DNA from: CAYLRY01 sp964386535
GTDB taxonomy: Bacteria > Chloroflexota > Dehalococcoidia > Dehalococcoidales > UBA3254
Length of the DNA stretch: 64,000 bases
NCBI GenBank assembly: GCA_964386535.1
Contig: CAYLRY010000006.1
Location: 31,674 to 95,673 of the forward strand
Direction of reading: 5' to 3'
Numbering within the stretch: the stretch's first letter is position 1; each line of letters starts with the position of its first letter. The position numbers and the translations under genes were made by a program. This document shows, piece by piece, positions 25,369 to 33,474 of the stretch. The notes under the pieces were generated by a model. That model ran no database searches, was not told the origin of the DNA, and saw nothing but the letters and a program-made list of their open reading frames with translations.

Positions 25369-26298
25369 TTAAGCCCCTTTAAAATACTTCAAGTATATTT
25401 CTTCCAGCGAGTGGCTTTGTTGTTTTAGTTGAAGAACCAGTCCGTTTTTATCCTGAATGGCCCGGGAAATTTGACGCCGTAGATCCTCTGTGCAGGTAAC
25501 GCTTAAATTATCTCCGGAGCGCTCCACACTGAGTACACCCCTGACGTCTTTAATCCCGTCTATAATATCCTGGGTGACTTCGGAAAGCTGAATATCGAAG
25601 ACTATTTTCCCGCCGCCGACTTTCTTGCTGAGCTGCTCAATTGAACCGTCCAGCACCAATTTACCTCTTGACATAATACCTACATGTGTGCAAATCCGTT
25701 CTACCTGGTTCAATTGATGAGATGACATGACAATGGTCATAGTGTTTTCTCTGGCGATCTGGTGAATAAGATCCAGCATCATGGTTATGCCGGCTGGATC
25801 AATACCTGAGGTAGGTTCATCCAGGAAGGCAACCCGTGGTTTTTTAACCAGGATATCAGCTATGGCCAGTCTCTGTTTCATGCCTTTGGAGAAACTGGAA
25901 ACAGGGGCATCGGTTTTATCTTTTAGCCCTACAATTTCGAGGGATTCAGCTACGATTTTTTCCGCTTTCTCATCCCAGATACCATTTAAATTAGCCATAT
26001 AGAGCAGGTTATAAGCCGCAGATAAGTCCTCGTAAAATCCTACTTTTTCCGGAACATAGCCTGTGATCCGCTTTACTTTCAATGGTTCACGTGTAGAATT
26101 GAATCCGCCAATTCGCGCAATACCCTTACTGGGTTCGGTAAGCCCCAGCATCATTAATATTGTGGTGGTTTTACCTGCTCCATTAGGGCCCAGGAAACCG
26201 TAGATCTGGCCTTCCTCTATCTGCAAATTCAAATCATCAACGACTGTATTACCATTATAAACCTTAGTCAGATTGGTAGCTTCTACCATTAGTTGCAT
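25369..26298 (-). CDS. ABC transporter ATP-binding protein
   Basis: A 309-residue cytoplasmic ATPase that powers the adjacent ABC-2 permease. Walker A G-P-N-G-A-G-K-T-T near residues 36-44, Q-loop region G-Y-V-P-E-K-V-G-F-Y-E-D, signature F-S-K-G-M-K-Q-R-L, Walker B V-A-F-L-D-E-P-T-S-G-I-D and switch His in V-M-S-S-H-Q-L. The signature has F-S-K-G-M in place of L-S-G-G-Q, common in the CcmA/NatA-like branch. A C-terminal ~80-residue extension follows, as in many drug/Na+ exporter ATPases. It starts 7 nt after the NEW3 gene. Two Met codons (26298, 26289) could serve as start. Confidence 0.93.
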   Translation of the reverse strand: MQLMVEATNLTKVYNGNTVVDDLNLQIEEGQIYGFLGPNGAGKTTTILMMLGLTEPSKGIARIGGFNSTREPLKVKRITGYVPEKVGFYEDLSAAYNLLYMANLNGIWDEKAEKIVAESLEIVGLKDKTDAPVSSFSKGMKQRLAIADILVKKPRVAFLDEPTSGIDPAGITMMLDLIHQIARENTMTIVMSSHQLNQVERICTHVGIMSRGKLVLDGSIEQLSKKVGGGKIVFDIQLSEVTQDIIDGIKDVRGVLSVERSGDNLSVTCTEDLRRQISRAIQDKNGLVLQLKQQSHSLEEIYLKYFKGA

Positions 26299-26305
26299 AT
26301 CAAGA

Positions 26306-27190
26306 TCACCGCCTACCTAATTTAATAAACAGCACGGCTAATCCTGCAATTACCAGTACTACAATAATAATACCCACCCAACCCCATAGTGTTGGGGTGG
26401 AAACCGTGACCCTGAGGCTCAGAGTTTGCGAAATGGTTCCATTATTTGCTGTGATATTGACTGTATAATCACCCGCCACTGTTTTTCCGCCTGGAGGTGT
26501 AATGATGGCATCTACTTGCTGAGTCTGTCCGGCGCCGATTGTATCAATCTGACTCGGGTTGAAGGTAACAATCCATCCTTCTGGAGCATTGGACGTGAAA
26601 GCCAGTTTGTCAATGGCGGCGGTACCTGCATTTTTAACCTGGATAGCTGAGTGATTTTCTTTTCCGGCTGTGGCGCTGGTATTGAGATTGCCGGTGGGGG
26701 TGGTTAATTCAAAATCAAATTTAGCTTTTACCGTAGCTTTTAAATTAATGGTTTGAGATAACGAACCGGAACTGACGGTTACCGTCAGGGGGTATTCTCC
26801 GGGAACTGGGATTTGCCCCAGAGAAGGGGTCATATTGATTTTAATGGATTCAGTAATGGTATAATCCACCGGACCCAACTGGACGGCAGTAATAGTTTTA
26901 CCGGAAGAGCTGGTGAAGGTGACGTCCCAACCTGGCTGGGTTGTGGAATTCAAATTAAAAAGTTGCCGGTCGCCGCTATATTTGATATCAAAATCAAAAG
27001 TAAAAGATTGTCCGGAATCAGCCGATAAAGAAGGATAGGTGCTTTCCAATTTTAATGACGCTGGGGTAGGGGTAGGTGTGACGGTTGGGGTTTCCTGAGC
27101 ATATGCTGCTGTGGCGGCCAAAAAGCCGCCGGTTACTGTCAAAACCAGGACTAAACAAAGCATTAGATGAATTATCCGGGATTTTGCCAT
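26306..27190 (-). CDS. Exported NEW3-domain protein with C-terminal membrane anchor
   Basis: A 294-residue protein, first gene of the exporter operon. Signal peptide residues 1-31 (basic A-K-S-R, hydrophobic core, A-A-Y-A cleavage site), a short T/P-rich linker, then two Ig-like NEW3 repeats (about residues 55-155 and 160-262; the second shows N-A-G-T-A-A-I-D-K-L-x-F and P-x-G-W-x-V-T-F). The C-terminal helix G-W-V-G-I-I-I-V-V-L-V-I-A-G-L-A-V-L-F ends in K-L-G-R-R, so the domain hangs outside the cell. NEW3 proteins often precede ABC-2 exporter pairs as here. They may present or guide substrate, but this is inference. Confidence 0.85.
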   Translation of the reverse strand: MAKSRIIHLMLCLVLVLTVTGGFLAATAAYAQETPTVTPTPTPASLKLESTYPSLSADSGQSFTFDFDIKYSGDRQLFNLNSTTQPGWDVTFTSSSGKTITAVQLGPVDYTITESIKINMTPSLGQIPVPGEYPLTVTVSSGSLSQTINLKATVKAKFDFELTTPTGNLNTSATAGKENHSAIQVKNAGTAAIDKLAFTSNAPEGWIVTFNPSQIDTIGAGQTQQVDAIITPPGGKTVAGDYTVNITANNGTISQTLSLRVTVSTPTLWGWVGIIIVVLVIAGLAVLFIKLGRR

Positions 27191-27404
27191 TGTATAATGC
27201 CTCCATATGACAAGTATTACTAAATTCTAAACTCTAATTATTAAGAATTTGTTAACATCAAAACTTCTTCTAAAGTTGCATTGTAATTATTGTAACCAAC
27301 ATGTAAGATAATAGCAACTACTTCCAGCATTCTCTGTTACTGGGACTTAGCTGATTGAGAATGATTTTTGATAGCATTGTAAGTTTAGTACTGACAAAAA
27401 GCAA

Positions 27405-27779
27405 ATGAGCCTCCATCAAATCGGTGTAGATATCATTGAAATATCCCGAATAAGGCAGGCTTTGTCCCGCTGGGGTGAGCGTTTTCTGCGGAGGATATAT
27501 ACCGATACTGAAATTCATCTTTATCAGGGGAAACTGGAGTCGCTGGCAGTTCGATTTGCCGGAAAAGAAGCTGTTATTAAAGCTCTGAGCCCGCCTCCGG
27601 GGGTGCTGATCTGGAAAGAAATTGAGATACTTTCAGAAGATAACGGAAAACCAGTAGTTTATCTCCATGGAAATGCTCATGAAATAGCCCGCGCCTTAAA
27701 AATAAACAGTTTGAAGATCAGTCTATCACATTCACGGGAAAATGCAGTGGCTCTTGTAATTAGCACCAGAGAAGATTAA
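27405..27779 (+). CDS. acpS: Holo-[acyl-carrier-protein] synthase
   Basis: Transfers phosphopantetheine from CoA to apo-ACP for fatty acid synthesis. The 124-residue length is normal. The two signature regions are present: G-V-D-I-I-E-I near residues 7-13 (metal-binding Asp9) and R-F-A-G-K-E-A-V-I-K-A-L near 50-61 (Glu in F-A-x-K-E), with the final S-L-S-H-S-R-E-N-A-V-A. The ATG at 27405 lacks a clear ribosome site (upstream ACAAAAAGCAA). It is divergent from the NEW3/ABC operon with a 214-bp gap and 252 bp ahead of yebC, so likely monocistronic. Confidence 0.93.
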   Translation: MSLHQIGVDIIEISRIRQALSRWGERFLRRIYTDTEIHLYQGKLESLAVRFAGKEAVIKALSPPPGVLIWKEIEILSEDNGKPVVYLHGNAHEIARALKINSLKISLSHSRENAVALVISTRED

Positions 27780-28031
27780 TATTATATCATTAAACCGGAT
27801 GATTTGAATGCAACTATTTATGACTGGTCTGAATTCACTTAAATTTCCTTTTTCGGTGTTATCTGGAGAAGGGAACGATTTGACATGGTTGACAGCCTTC
27901 CTGAAACCTCCTTCGCTTTAATTAGGCTCTGCACGGGTTAAAAACAGGTATTTTAACCTGTGTTTTGTTTTACACCAGGCAAAAATAATCATGAAATCAT
28001 TGCTGCAAATTGCCAGCTAAGGAGAGTTCAG

Positions 28032-28793
28032 ATGTCAGGTCACAATAAGTGGTCTAAGATCAAGAGGCAAAAGGGAGTAGAGGATGCTAAAAAGGGTCAG
28101 ATATACACCAAATTGACCCGGGAAATCATAATGGCGGCGCGTGAAGGGGGTGGTGACCCTGAAACCAACTTCAAACTGCGTTTAGCAATTCAAAAAGCTC
28201 GGGAAGCCAGCATGCCCAAAGACAACATTGAACGTGCTATTGAACGAGGTAGCGGAAATATGGAAGGCGCAGTGCTGGAGGAACTTACCCTGGAAGGGTA
28301 CGGCCCCAGCGGTACAGCTATCCTGGCTCAAACACTCAGTGACAACCGTAATCGTACCGTGCAGGAGGTACGCAACGTTTTCACCCGGCAGGGAGGTACT
28401 ATGGGGTCTGCTGGTAGTGTAGCCTGGCTTTTTGATTCAAGGGGCGTAATTACCGTGGAAATAAACGGGAAAAACGTGGATGATCTTGAATTGCAGGCTA
28501 TTGATGCTGGAGCGGAAGATGTCAAGGTTACGGGAGACAGCATGGAAATATACACCAAGCCCACAGAATTAGAGATGGTTAAAAAGAACCTGGAAAAAAA
28601 TAAAGTCCCCATTGCTTCTGCCGAGTTAGCCATGATTCCCAAAACCCTGGTAGAAGTGGAAGATAAGGCCGCGATCCAGACGCTAAAAATGCTGGATAAG
28701 CTGGAAGAACTGGATGATGTACAGAAGGTCTATAGCAACGTGGACTTTTCCGACCAGCAGATAGAAAAGTATCGCTCAGGAGATTATGATTAA
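28032..28793 (+). CDS. yebC: YebC/PmpR-family protein
   Basis: A 253-residue protein of the TACO1/YebC family, associated with relief of ribosome stalling and, in some species, transcription control. I start at the ATG at 28032, which has GGAG 7 nt upstream and gives the conserved opening M-S-G-H-N-K-W-S-K-I-K-R-Q-K; the frame extends 24 codons further up without conservation. Other marks: K-L-T-R-E-I-I-M-A-A-R-E-G-G-G-D-P and N-R-T-V-Q-E-V-R. It is directly upstream of ruvC (3-nt gap), the common yebC-ruvC-ruvA order in bacteria, so the three form an operon. Confidence 0.95.
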   Translation: MSGHNKWSKIKRQKGVEDAKKGQIYTKLTREIIMAAREGGGDPETNFKLRLAIQKAREASMPKDNIERAIERGSGNMEGAVLEELTLEGYGPSGTAILAQTLSDNRNRTVQEVRNVFTRQGGTMGSAGSVAWLFDSRGVITVEINGKNVDDLELQAIDAGAEDVKVTGDSMEIYTKPTELEMVKKNLEKNKVPIASAELAMIPKTLVEVEDKAAIQTLKMLDKLEELDDVQKVYSNVDFSDQQIEKYRSGDYD

Positions 28794-28796
28794 TCA

Positions 28797-29306
28797 ATGC
28801 GTGTTTTGGGCGTTGACCCGGGCACCATTGTCATGGGTTATGGAATTATAGAAAGCTGTGATTCCGATATTTCATTGATTGATTATGGCGCTTTTAAAAC
28901 AAATGAACGCTCTCCAATTGGGGAGCGTTTAAGTTTTTTATATAGCAATCTGGTAGCGACGATCAGCCGGTATAAACCTGATGCTTTAGCAGTAGAACAG
29001 CCTTTTGTAGCTAAAAATGCCAAGACGGCTTTTACGATAGGTAGAGCTCAGGCAGTAGCTATTCTGGCAGCCGCCAATAGCCGGGTTATGTGTTTTGAAT
29101 ATTCACCCGCTGAAATAAAACAGCGAGTGGCCAATTATGGCGCCAGCAGCAAAGAGCAAATACAACAAATGGTAATGCTGCAATTGGGTTTAAAGCAGAT
29201 TCCTGACCCTGCCGATGCGGCTGATGCGCTGGCAGTGGCATTGTGTCATTTACAGTCCATACATCTCCAGACCATAATAAGCCAAAATGAACAGAGGAAA
29301 ATATGA
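28797..29306 (+). CDS. ruvC: Holliday junction endonuclease RuvC
   Basis: Resolves Holliday junctions by symmetric nicking. In its 169 residues the four acidic catalytic residues are visible: D7 (L-G-V-D-P-G-T), E67 (A-V-E-Q-P-F), D140 and D143 (D-P-A-D-A-A-D-A). K-Q-R-V and the G-A-S-S-K-E-Q-I-Q region match the family. It begins 3 nt after yebC and its stop overlaps the ruvA start by 4 nt (ATGA), so translation is coupled. A near-perfect ~24-bp palindrome (AACGCTC / GAGCGTT arms, 28904-28930) lies inside the coding sequence. Confidence 0.95.
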   Translation: MRVLGVDPGTIVMGYGIIESCDSDISLIDYGAFKTNERSPIGERLSFLYSNLVATISRYKPDALAVEQPFVAKNAKTAFTIGRAQAVAILAAANSRVMCFEYSPAEIKQRVANYGASSKEQIQQMVMLQLGLKQIPDPADAADALAVALCHLQSIHLQTIISQNEQRKI

Positions 29307-29890
29307 TAGCCGGCCTTAAAGGAATTATAGAAGCCATTGGGAACAACTGGGTAATCATTAACGTAGGAGGGATCAGTTTCCAGGTCTTTGTTCCTACCTC
29401 TACCCTGAGTAATCTGGGAGTTGTGGGCAAAGAAGCCAGGCTGCTTACCCACCTGGTGGTCCGTGAAGATAATATGAGCCTTTATGGTTTCAGTTCAGCA
29501 CGCGAGCTGGCTCTTTTTCAAACATTGATTACTGTTTCCGGCATTGGCCCCAAAACGGGTATGGCCATTCTCTCGGCAATGGACGCTGAACAGCTTACCC
29601 TGGCCATTGCCAGCGGCGATGCCAGTTTATTGACTGCTGTCCCGGGTATAGGGAAAAAAACGGCCAGCCGGATTGTTCTGGAATTGAAAGACAAAATCGG
29701 TGAAGGCTGGATCATCAGCCAGGATCGTGAAGCGGTCCAGGAAAACAGTGAGGTTTTAGCCGCACTTGTCTCTCTGGGGTATTCAGCAGGGGAAGCCACC
29801 CGTGCAATTGCGGCTATACCTGCTAAATCCACTATGAGCCTGGAAGATAAAATTAAACTGGCGCTTCAGTCCTTTGGCGCCAGGGAATAG
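29303..29890 (+). CDS. ruvA: Holliday junction branch migration protein RuvA
   Basis: DNA-binding tetramer that holds the Holliday junction and loads RuvB. 195 residues. Domain I (OB fold) begins M-I-A-G-L-K-G-I-I-E and runs to L-Y-G-F-S near residue 60. Two helix-hairpin-helix motifs (V-S-G-I-G-P-K-T-G and V-P-G-I-G-K-K-T-A) follow at about residues 75-125, and the C-terminal domain III (A-L-V-S-L-G-Y-S-A-G-E-A) contacts RuvB. ruvB is not adjacent: the next gene is a membrane protease 250 bp downstream, so the motor is encoded elsewhere. Confidence 0.96.
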   Translation: MIAGLKGIIEAIGNNWVIINVGGISFQVFVPTSTLSNLGVVGKEARLLTHLVVREDNMSLYGFSSARELALFQTLITVSGIGPKTGMAILSAMDAEQLTLAIASGDASLLTAVPGIGKKTASRIVLELKDKIGEGWIISQDREAVQENSEVLAALVSLGYSAGEATRAIAAIPAKSTMSLEDKIKLALQSFGARE

Positions 29891-30140
29891 ATCTATCATA
29901 TCTTAAGTGATTTTTTTCTGCCAACATATTTACTATATTGGCGTAATTCCCATCAGCCTGGTTTATCTTTTTTACAGGATAAAATACCGGTCAACGGTTC
30001 AGGACTTTCTAAAACATTTTTTCAGAGTAAATCCGTCTATATTTAAGAAGCACCATCATATTCAGAATGTTACGTTTGGATATTCCCACGTGATAAAATG
30101 AATTCAGAGGTTAATAATCCTTACAAAGGAGGGATATGAA

Positions 30141-31316
30141 ATGCGCGGCTCTTTCAAGATAGGGCGTATTGCCGGTATTGAGATAGGTATTCATTATACC
30201 TGGATATTTGCCTTCGTTTTTTTTAGCTGGATATTCGCAGCCGGTACCTTCCCGGAACTATTTCCAGGGTGGACTACGGCTGCCTATTGGATATCAGGCG
30301 TTGTTCTGGCTTTGCTGCTTTTTGCTTCAGTGATGGTACATGAACTTTGCCATTCACTGGTGGCAATGAAGCGGGGTATGAAGGTAAAAAACATAGTCCT
30401 TTTTATCTTTGGTGGAGTCAGCAACATCGAGTCAGAACCTGAGAAAGCGGGTGTGGAGTTTATTATGGCACTTGCCGGGCCGGTGTCCAGCTTGATTTTA
30501 GGTGGAATCTTTTATGCCGTGGCCTATGCTCTGGTAATTTCCGGATATGACGGGACTCCGGTGGCAGTGGTAATTGGTTACCTGGCTTATATAAATATTG
30601 TACTGGCCATTTTCAATATTATACCAGCCTTTCCTCTGGATGGTGGGCGTGTTTTGAGAGCTGCTATATGGGGAGCGACCAGAAATCTAAGGAAAGCCAC
30701 CCTTATTGCCGGCAATATAGGCCGGATCTTTGGCTGGGCCATGATATTGTTTGGGATAGCCCTCTTTTTCGGATTAAGGGTTGGGCCGCTTCAGGGCAAT
30801 TTTTTGGATGGTTTGTGGTTAATCTTCATCGGCTGGTTTCTGGTCAGCGCGGCAGATAACAGCATGCGGGAGACCACCATGCAGCAGCAACTGGCAGGCG
30901 TACATGTGGGAGATGTAATGGACCGGTCGCCTGAGTGTATCAGCCCGGCAGTTTCTGTGGAAAGCATTGTAAAGGACGCTTTTATACAGAGGGGGCGCAG
31001 GGCTTTACCAGTATGCAGGGATAATATCCTTTTGGGGATTGTAACTCTAGCTGATGTTAAAAGGGTACCCCAGGAGGATTGGCCAAATACACCGGTTCAG
31101 GCAGTTATGACTCGTGCACCTTTGCTTTCTGTGAAAGAAGACGATGATTTGAGCGGCGCCCTGAAAGTGCTGGCTGAAAACGGTCTGAACCAGATACCTG
31201 TCCTGAGTGAAGGACGGCTGGCGGGACTATTAAGCAGAGCGGATGTGTTACGCTATTTACAGACTAAACAAGAGCTGGGGATTAGAGACAACCGGAATTC
31301 TGGAGGCCGGTACTGA
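30141..31316 (+). CDS. Site-2 protease family (M50) membrane metalloprotease with CBS domains
   Basis: A 391-residue intramembrane zinc protease. The zinc motif H67-E68-L-C-H71 lies in the second or third helix, the third ligand region N-I-I-P-A-F-P-L-D-G-G-R is near residues 158-170, and F-G-G-V-S-N-I is between. The C-terminal ~130 residues contain two CBS repeats (V-G-D-V-M-D-R and V-Q-A-V-M-T-R starts; A-L-P-V and Q-I-P-V-L cores), which usually bind adenine nucleotides and could gate activity. GGAGGG lies 7 nt before the ATG at 30141. This class is widespread in anaerobes and archaea; its substrate is not known from sequence. It stands alone. Confidence 0.9.
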   Translation: MRGSFKIGRIAGIEIGIHYTWIFAFVFFSWIFAAGTFPELFPGWTTAAYWISGVVLALLLFASVMVHELCHSLVAMKRGMKVKNIVLFIFGGVSNIESEPEKAGVEFIMALAGPVSSLILGGIFYAVAYALVISGYDGTPVAVVIGYLAYINIVLAIFNIIPAFPLDGGRVLRAAIWGATRNLRKATLIAGNIGRIFGWAMILFGIALFFGLRVGPLQGNFLDGLWLIFIGWFLVSAADNSMRETTMQQQLAGVHVGDVMDRSPECISPAVSVESIVKDAFIQRGRRALPVCRDNILLGIVTLADVKRVPQEDWPNTPVQAVMTRAPLLSVKEDDDLSGALKVLAENGLNQIPVLSEGRLAGLLSRADVLRYLQTKQELGIRDNRNSGGRY

Positions 31317-31432
31317 AACATATCAAATTTCTTAATAATTTGACACTTTTGAGGTCAGAATGCTAAAGTAATACTTGCTGCATATCCGGACACACAGGAC
31401 TATTTTTCGCGTATGAGGAGGCTAATTTCCTG

Positions 31433-32233
31433 ATGAATATTATTGTATGCGTGAAGCAGGTAAATGACCCTGAAGCCCCACCCAGCAGCTTCAAGATTGA
31501 TACCGCGGCTAACAAAGTCATCCCACCTCCCGGTATGCCGCCTGTAATCAGCACTTTCGATGAGTATGCTGTTGAGGCAGCCTTAAGAATTAAGGAAAAA
31601 ACGGGCGGTAAGGTAACTGCGATCAGCCTGGGTATAAACCTGCTGCGCGATGTGGTTAAGAAACCACTTTCAATGGGGGTAGACGACCTGGTATTACTGG
31701 AAGACCCTGTACTGGTAGATGGCGATAGCTGGTCTACAGCTTATGCTCTATCGCTGGCGATTAAAAAAATCGGACAATTTGATTTAATTCTTTGCGGAAG
31801 ACAGTCAGCCGACTGGGATTCCGGGCAGGTAGGTTCTGGTATAGCTGAACTGTTGGGCATACCCAGCATCACCCTGGCCAGGAAAATAGAAATTATCTCC
31901 GGCAAAGCGCAGGTAGAAAGGGTCATCCCGGATGGATTTGAATTGGTTGAAACCAGTCTTCCCGCATTGATAACTCTCAGCAATGAGCATCCTGCACCGC
32001 GTTATCCGAATGTGAAAGGCATTATGATGGCCAAGCGGAAAGAGCCGGTTATCTGGAAAGCAGCAGATATAGGTGCTGACCCTACCAAATCCGGGGCTGC
32101 TGGCCGAAAATCAAGATTGATCAAGCTTTACCAGCCGGTGCGTGAATCAAAATGTGAAATGGTGACAGCCGATACCCCTGAAGAAGCTGCAGTAAAGCTG
32201 GCCGTAAAATTAAGAGACGTCAAGGTATTATAG
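31433..32233 (+). CDS. etfB: Electron transfer flavoprotein, beta subunit
   Basis: Partner of EtfA in the heterodimeric flavoprotein that carries electrons from acyl-CoA dehydrogenases or into bifurcating complexes. 266 residues, begins M-N-I-I-V-C-V-K-Q-V-N-D-P-E-A, then P-P-V-I-S-T-F-D-E-Y-A-V-E-A-A-L-R-I, S-L-G-I and L-I-L-C-G-R-Q-S-A-D-W-D-S-G-Q-V-G, all standard for EtfB. AGGAGG precedes the ATG. It is followed after 19 nt by etfA. Whether this ETF is bifurcating cannot be settled by eye. An acyl-CoA dehydrogenase lies 13 kb away, but no ETF dehydrogenase is here. Confidence 0.95.
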   Translation: MNIIVCVKQVNDPEAPPSSFKIDTAANKVIPPPGMPPVISTFDEYAVEAALRIKEKTGGKVTAISLGINLLRDVVKKPLSMGVDDLVLLEDPVLVDGDSWSTAYALSLAIKKIGQFDLILCGRQSADWDSGQVGSGIAELLGIPSITLARKIEIISGKAQVERVIPDGFELVETSLPALITLSNEHPAPRYPNVKGIMMAKRKEPVIWKAADIGADPTKSGAAGRKSRLIKLYQPVRESKCEMVTADTPEEAAVKLAVKLRDVKVL

Positions 32234-32252
32234 AAGGAATTAGGAGAAAACA

Positions 32253-33248
32253 ATGGCTGATAGCAAAGGTATCCTGGTATTTTGTGAAATTACAGAAGGT
32301 AAATTAGCTCAAATTTCTACTGAATTGCTCGGCGCTGCCAGCCGACTGGCCAGCGACCTGGGGGAAGAAGTTAGTGCGGTGATTGCTGGCAGCAACGTCA
32401 GCGGACTGGCCCAGGAAGCAATAGCATATGGCGCAAAAAAGGTTTATGTAGTGGATGATCCGCTGTTAAAGGATTATCTTACAGACCCATATTTAACTGT
32501 GATGGAGAAGGTAATCAAGCAAGCCATGCCTTCTATTGTCCTTTTAGGACAAACCCAAACCGGGCGAGATCTGACGCCGCGTCTGGCATTCAGACTAAAC
32601 ACCGCAGCCACCATGGATTGCGTGGCTCTGGCTATTGATCCTGCCAGTAAACGTTTGCTACAGACCAAGCCGGTCTATGGCGGAAATGCTCAGGCAGTCC
32701 AGGTCTGTCAGACCAATCCTCAGATAGCTACTGTGCGAAGTAAGGCTATGGCTCCTCTGGAAAGGGACGCTGCCCGTACAGGAGAAGTAATCAAGGTTGA
32801 CGCCGGAATAGATCCGGCCTCCATCAGGACCAAACTGCTGGACAGAAAGATCGAAGCTGCTGCCGGCATCAAACTGGAAGATGCACGTGTTATTGTAACC
32901 GGTGGAAGAGGCATCGGTGGACCGGAGGGCTTTAAGCAACTGAGCGAACTGGCGAAAACATTAAAGGGGGCCATGGGTGCTTCACGTCCTCCGTGTGATA
33001 ACAAATGGGTACCGGACACCTTGCAGGTGGGACTGACGGGCAAAATAGTAAGCCCGGATATGTATATTGCTGTGGCTGTCTCCGGCTCCAGCCAGCATAT
33101 GAGCGGCTGTTCAGGTTCCAGGGTGATCGTTGCCATTAACAAGGATCCTGAGGCGAACATCTTCAAAGTAGCTCATTATGGCATAGTGGCAGACTGGAAG
33201 AAAGCCCTACCGGCATTCTCCGCCAAGGTCAAGGAACTGGTAAGCTAA
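32253..33248 (+). CDS. etfA: Electron transfer flavoprotein, alpha subunit
   Basis: 331-residue FAD-binding subunit of ETF. Middle segment D-L-T-P-R-L-A-F-R-L-N-T-A-A-T-M-D, then the FAD domain: V-T-G-G-R-G-I-G-G-P-E-G-F near residue 215, A-S-R-P-P-C-D near 245, V-A-V-S-G-S-S-Q-H-M-S-G-C near 275, and I-V-A-I-N-K-D-P-E-A-N-I-F with Y-G-I-V-A-D at the C-terminus. The usual A-A-V-D reads S-R-P-P-C-D, and G-I-S-G-A-I-Q-H reads V-S-G-S-S-Q-H, variants found in anaerobe EtfA groups. GGAG precedes the ATG. A strong terminator follows 34 nt downstream. Confidence 0.95.
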   Translation: MADSKGILVFCEITEGKLAQISTELLGAASRLASDLGEEVSAVIAGSNVSGLAQEAIAYGAKKVYVVDDPLLKDYLTDPYLTVMEKVIKQAMPSIVLLGQTQTGRDLTPRLAFRLNTAATMDCVALAIDPASKRLLQTKPVYGGNAQAVQVCQTNPQIATVRSKAMAPLERDAARTGEVIKVDAGIDPASIRTKLLDRKIEAAAGIKLEDARVIVTGGRGIGGPEGFKQLSELAKTLKGAMGASRPPCDNKWVPDTLQVGLTGKIVSPDMYIAVAVSGSSQHMSGCSGSRVIVAINKDPEANIFKVAHYGIVADWKKALPAFSAKVKELVS

Positions 33249-33281
33249 TTTAGGAAACAATCCAGATTAAGTAATAAATTA

Positions 33282-33330
33282 CCCCGGATTTTGGTCTCTA
33301 CGGGCATTATAAATCCGGGGTTGTATTTTT
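33282..33330 (+). terminator. Intrinsic terminator after etfBA
   Basis: CCCCGGATTT / AAATCCGGGG, 10-bp perfect stem with a 19-nt loop, followed by TTGTATTTTT, located 34 nt after etfA's stop. Confidence 0.8.
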
Positions 33331-33418
33331 ATTAATAATTATTTTAAGGCTAAAAATACTATATTTCAGCGCAGCGGGATATATTTTCAGCTAATTCATT
33401 TAAGGTCTATTAATTTTA

Positions 33419-33451
33419 ATCCCCTTTCTCTTAATAAAAGAGAGAGGGGAT
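33419..33451 (-). terminator. Hairpin after EF-G-like gene
   Basis: A 14-bp stem with one G-U pair (ATCCCCTTTCTCTT against AAGAGAGAGGGGAT, 5-nt loop AATAA), 23 nt beyond the stop codon of the minus-strand EF-G-like gene. On that strand it is followed by TAAAATTAAT, a weak T-run, so termination strength is uncertain. Confidence 0.5.
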
Positions 33452-33474
33452 CACTGTATGGGAGAGAAAATTAT

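Noticed and set aside
29907..30101. 64-codon frame between ruvA and the M50 protease
   Set aside because: No ribosome site; His- and Phe-rich composition as in AT-rich spacer; no family.
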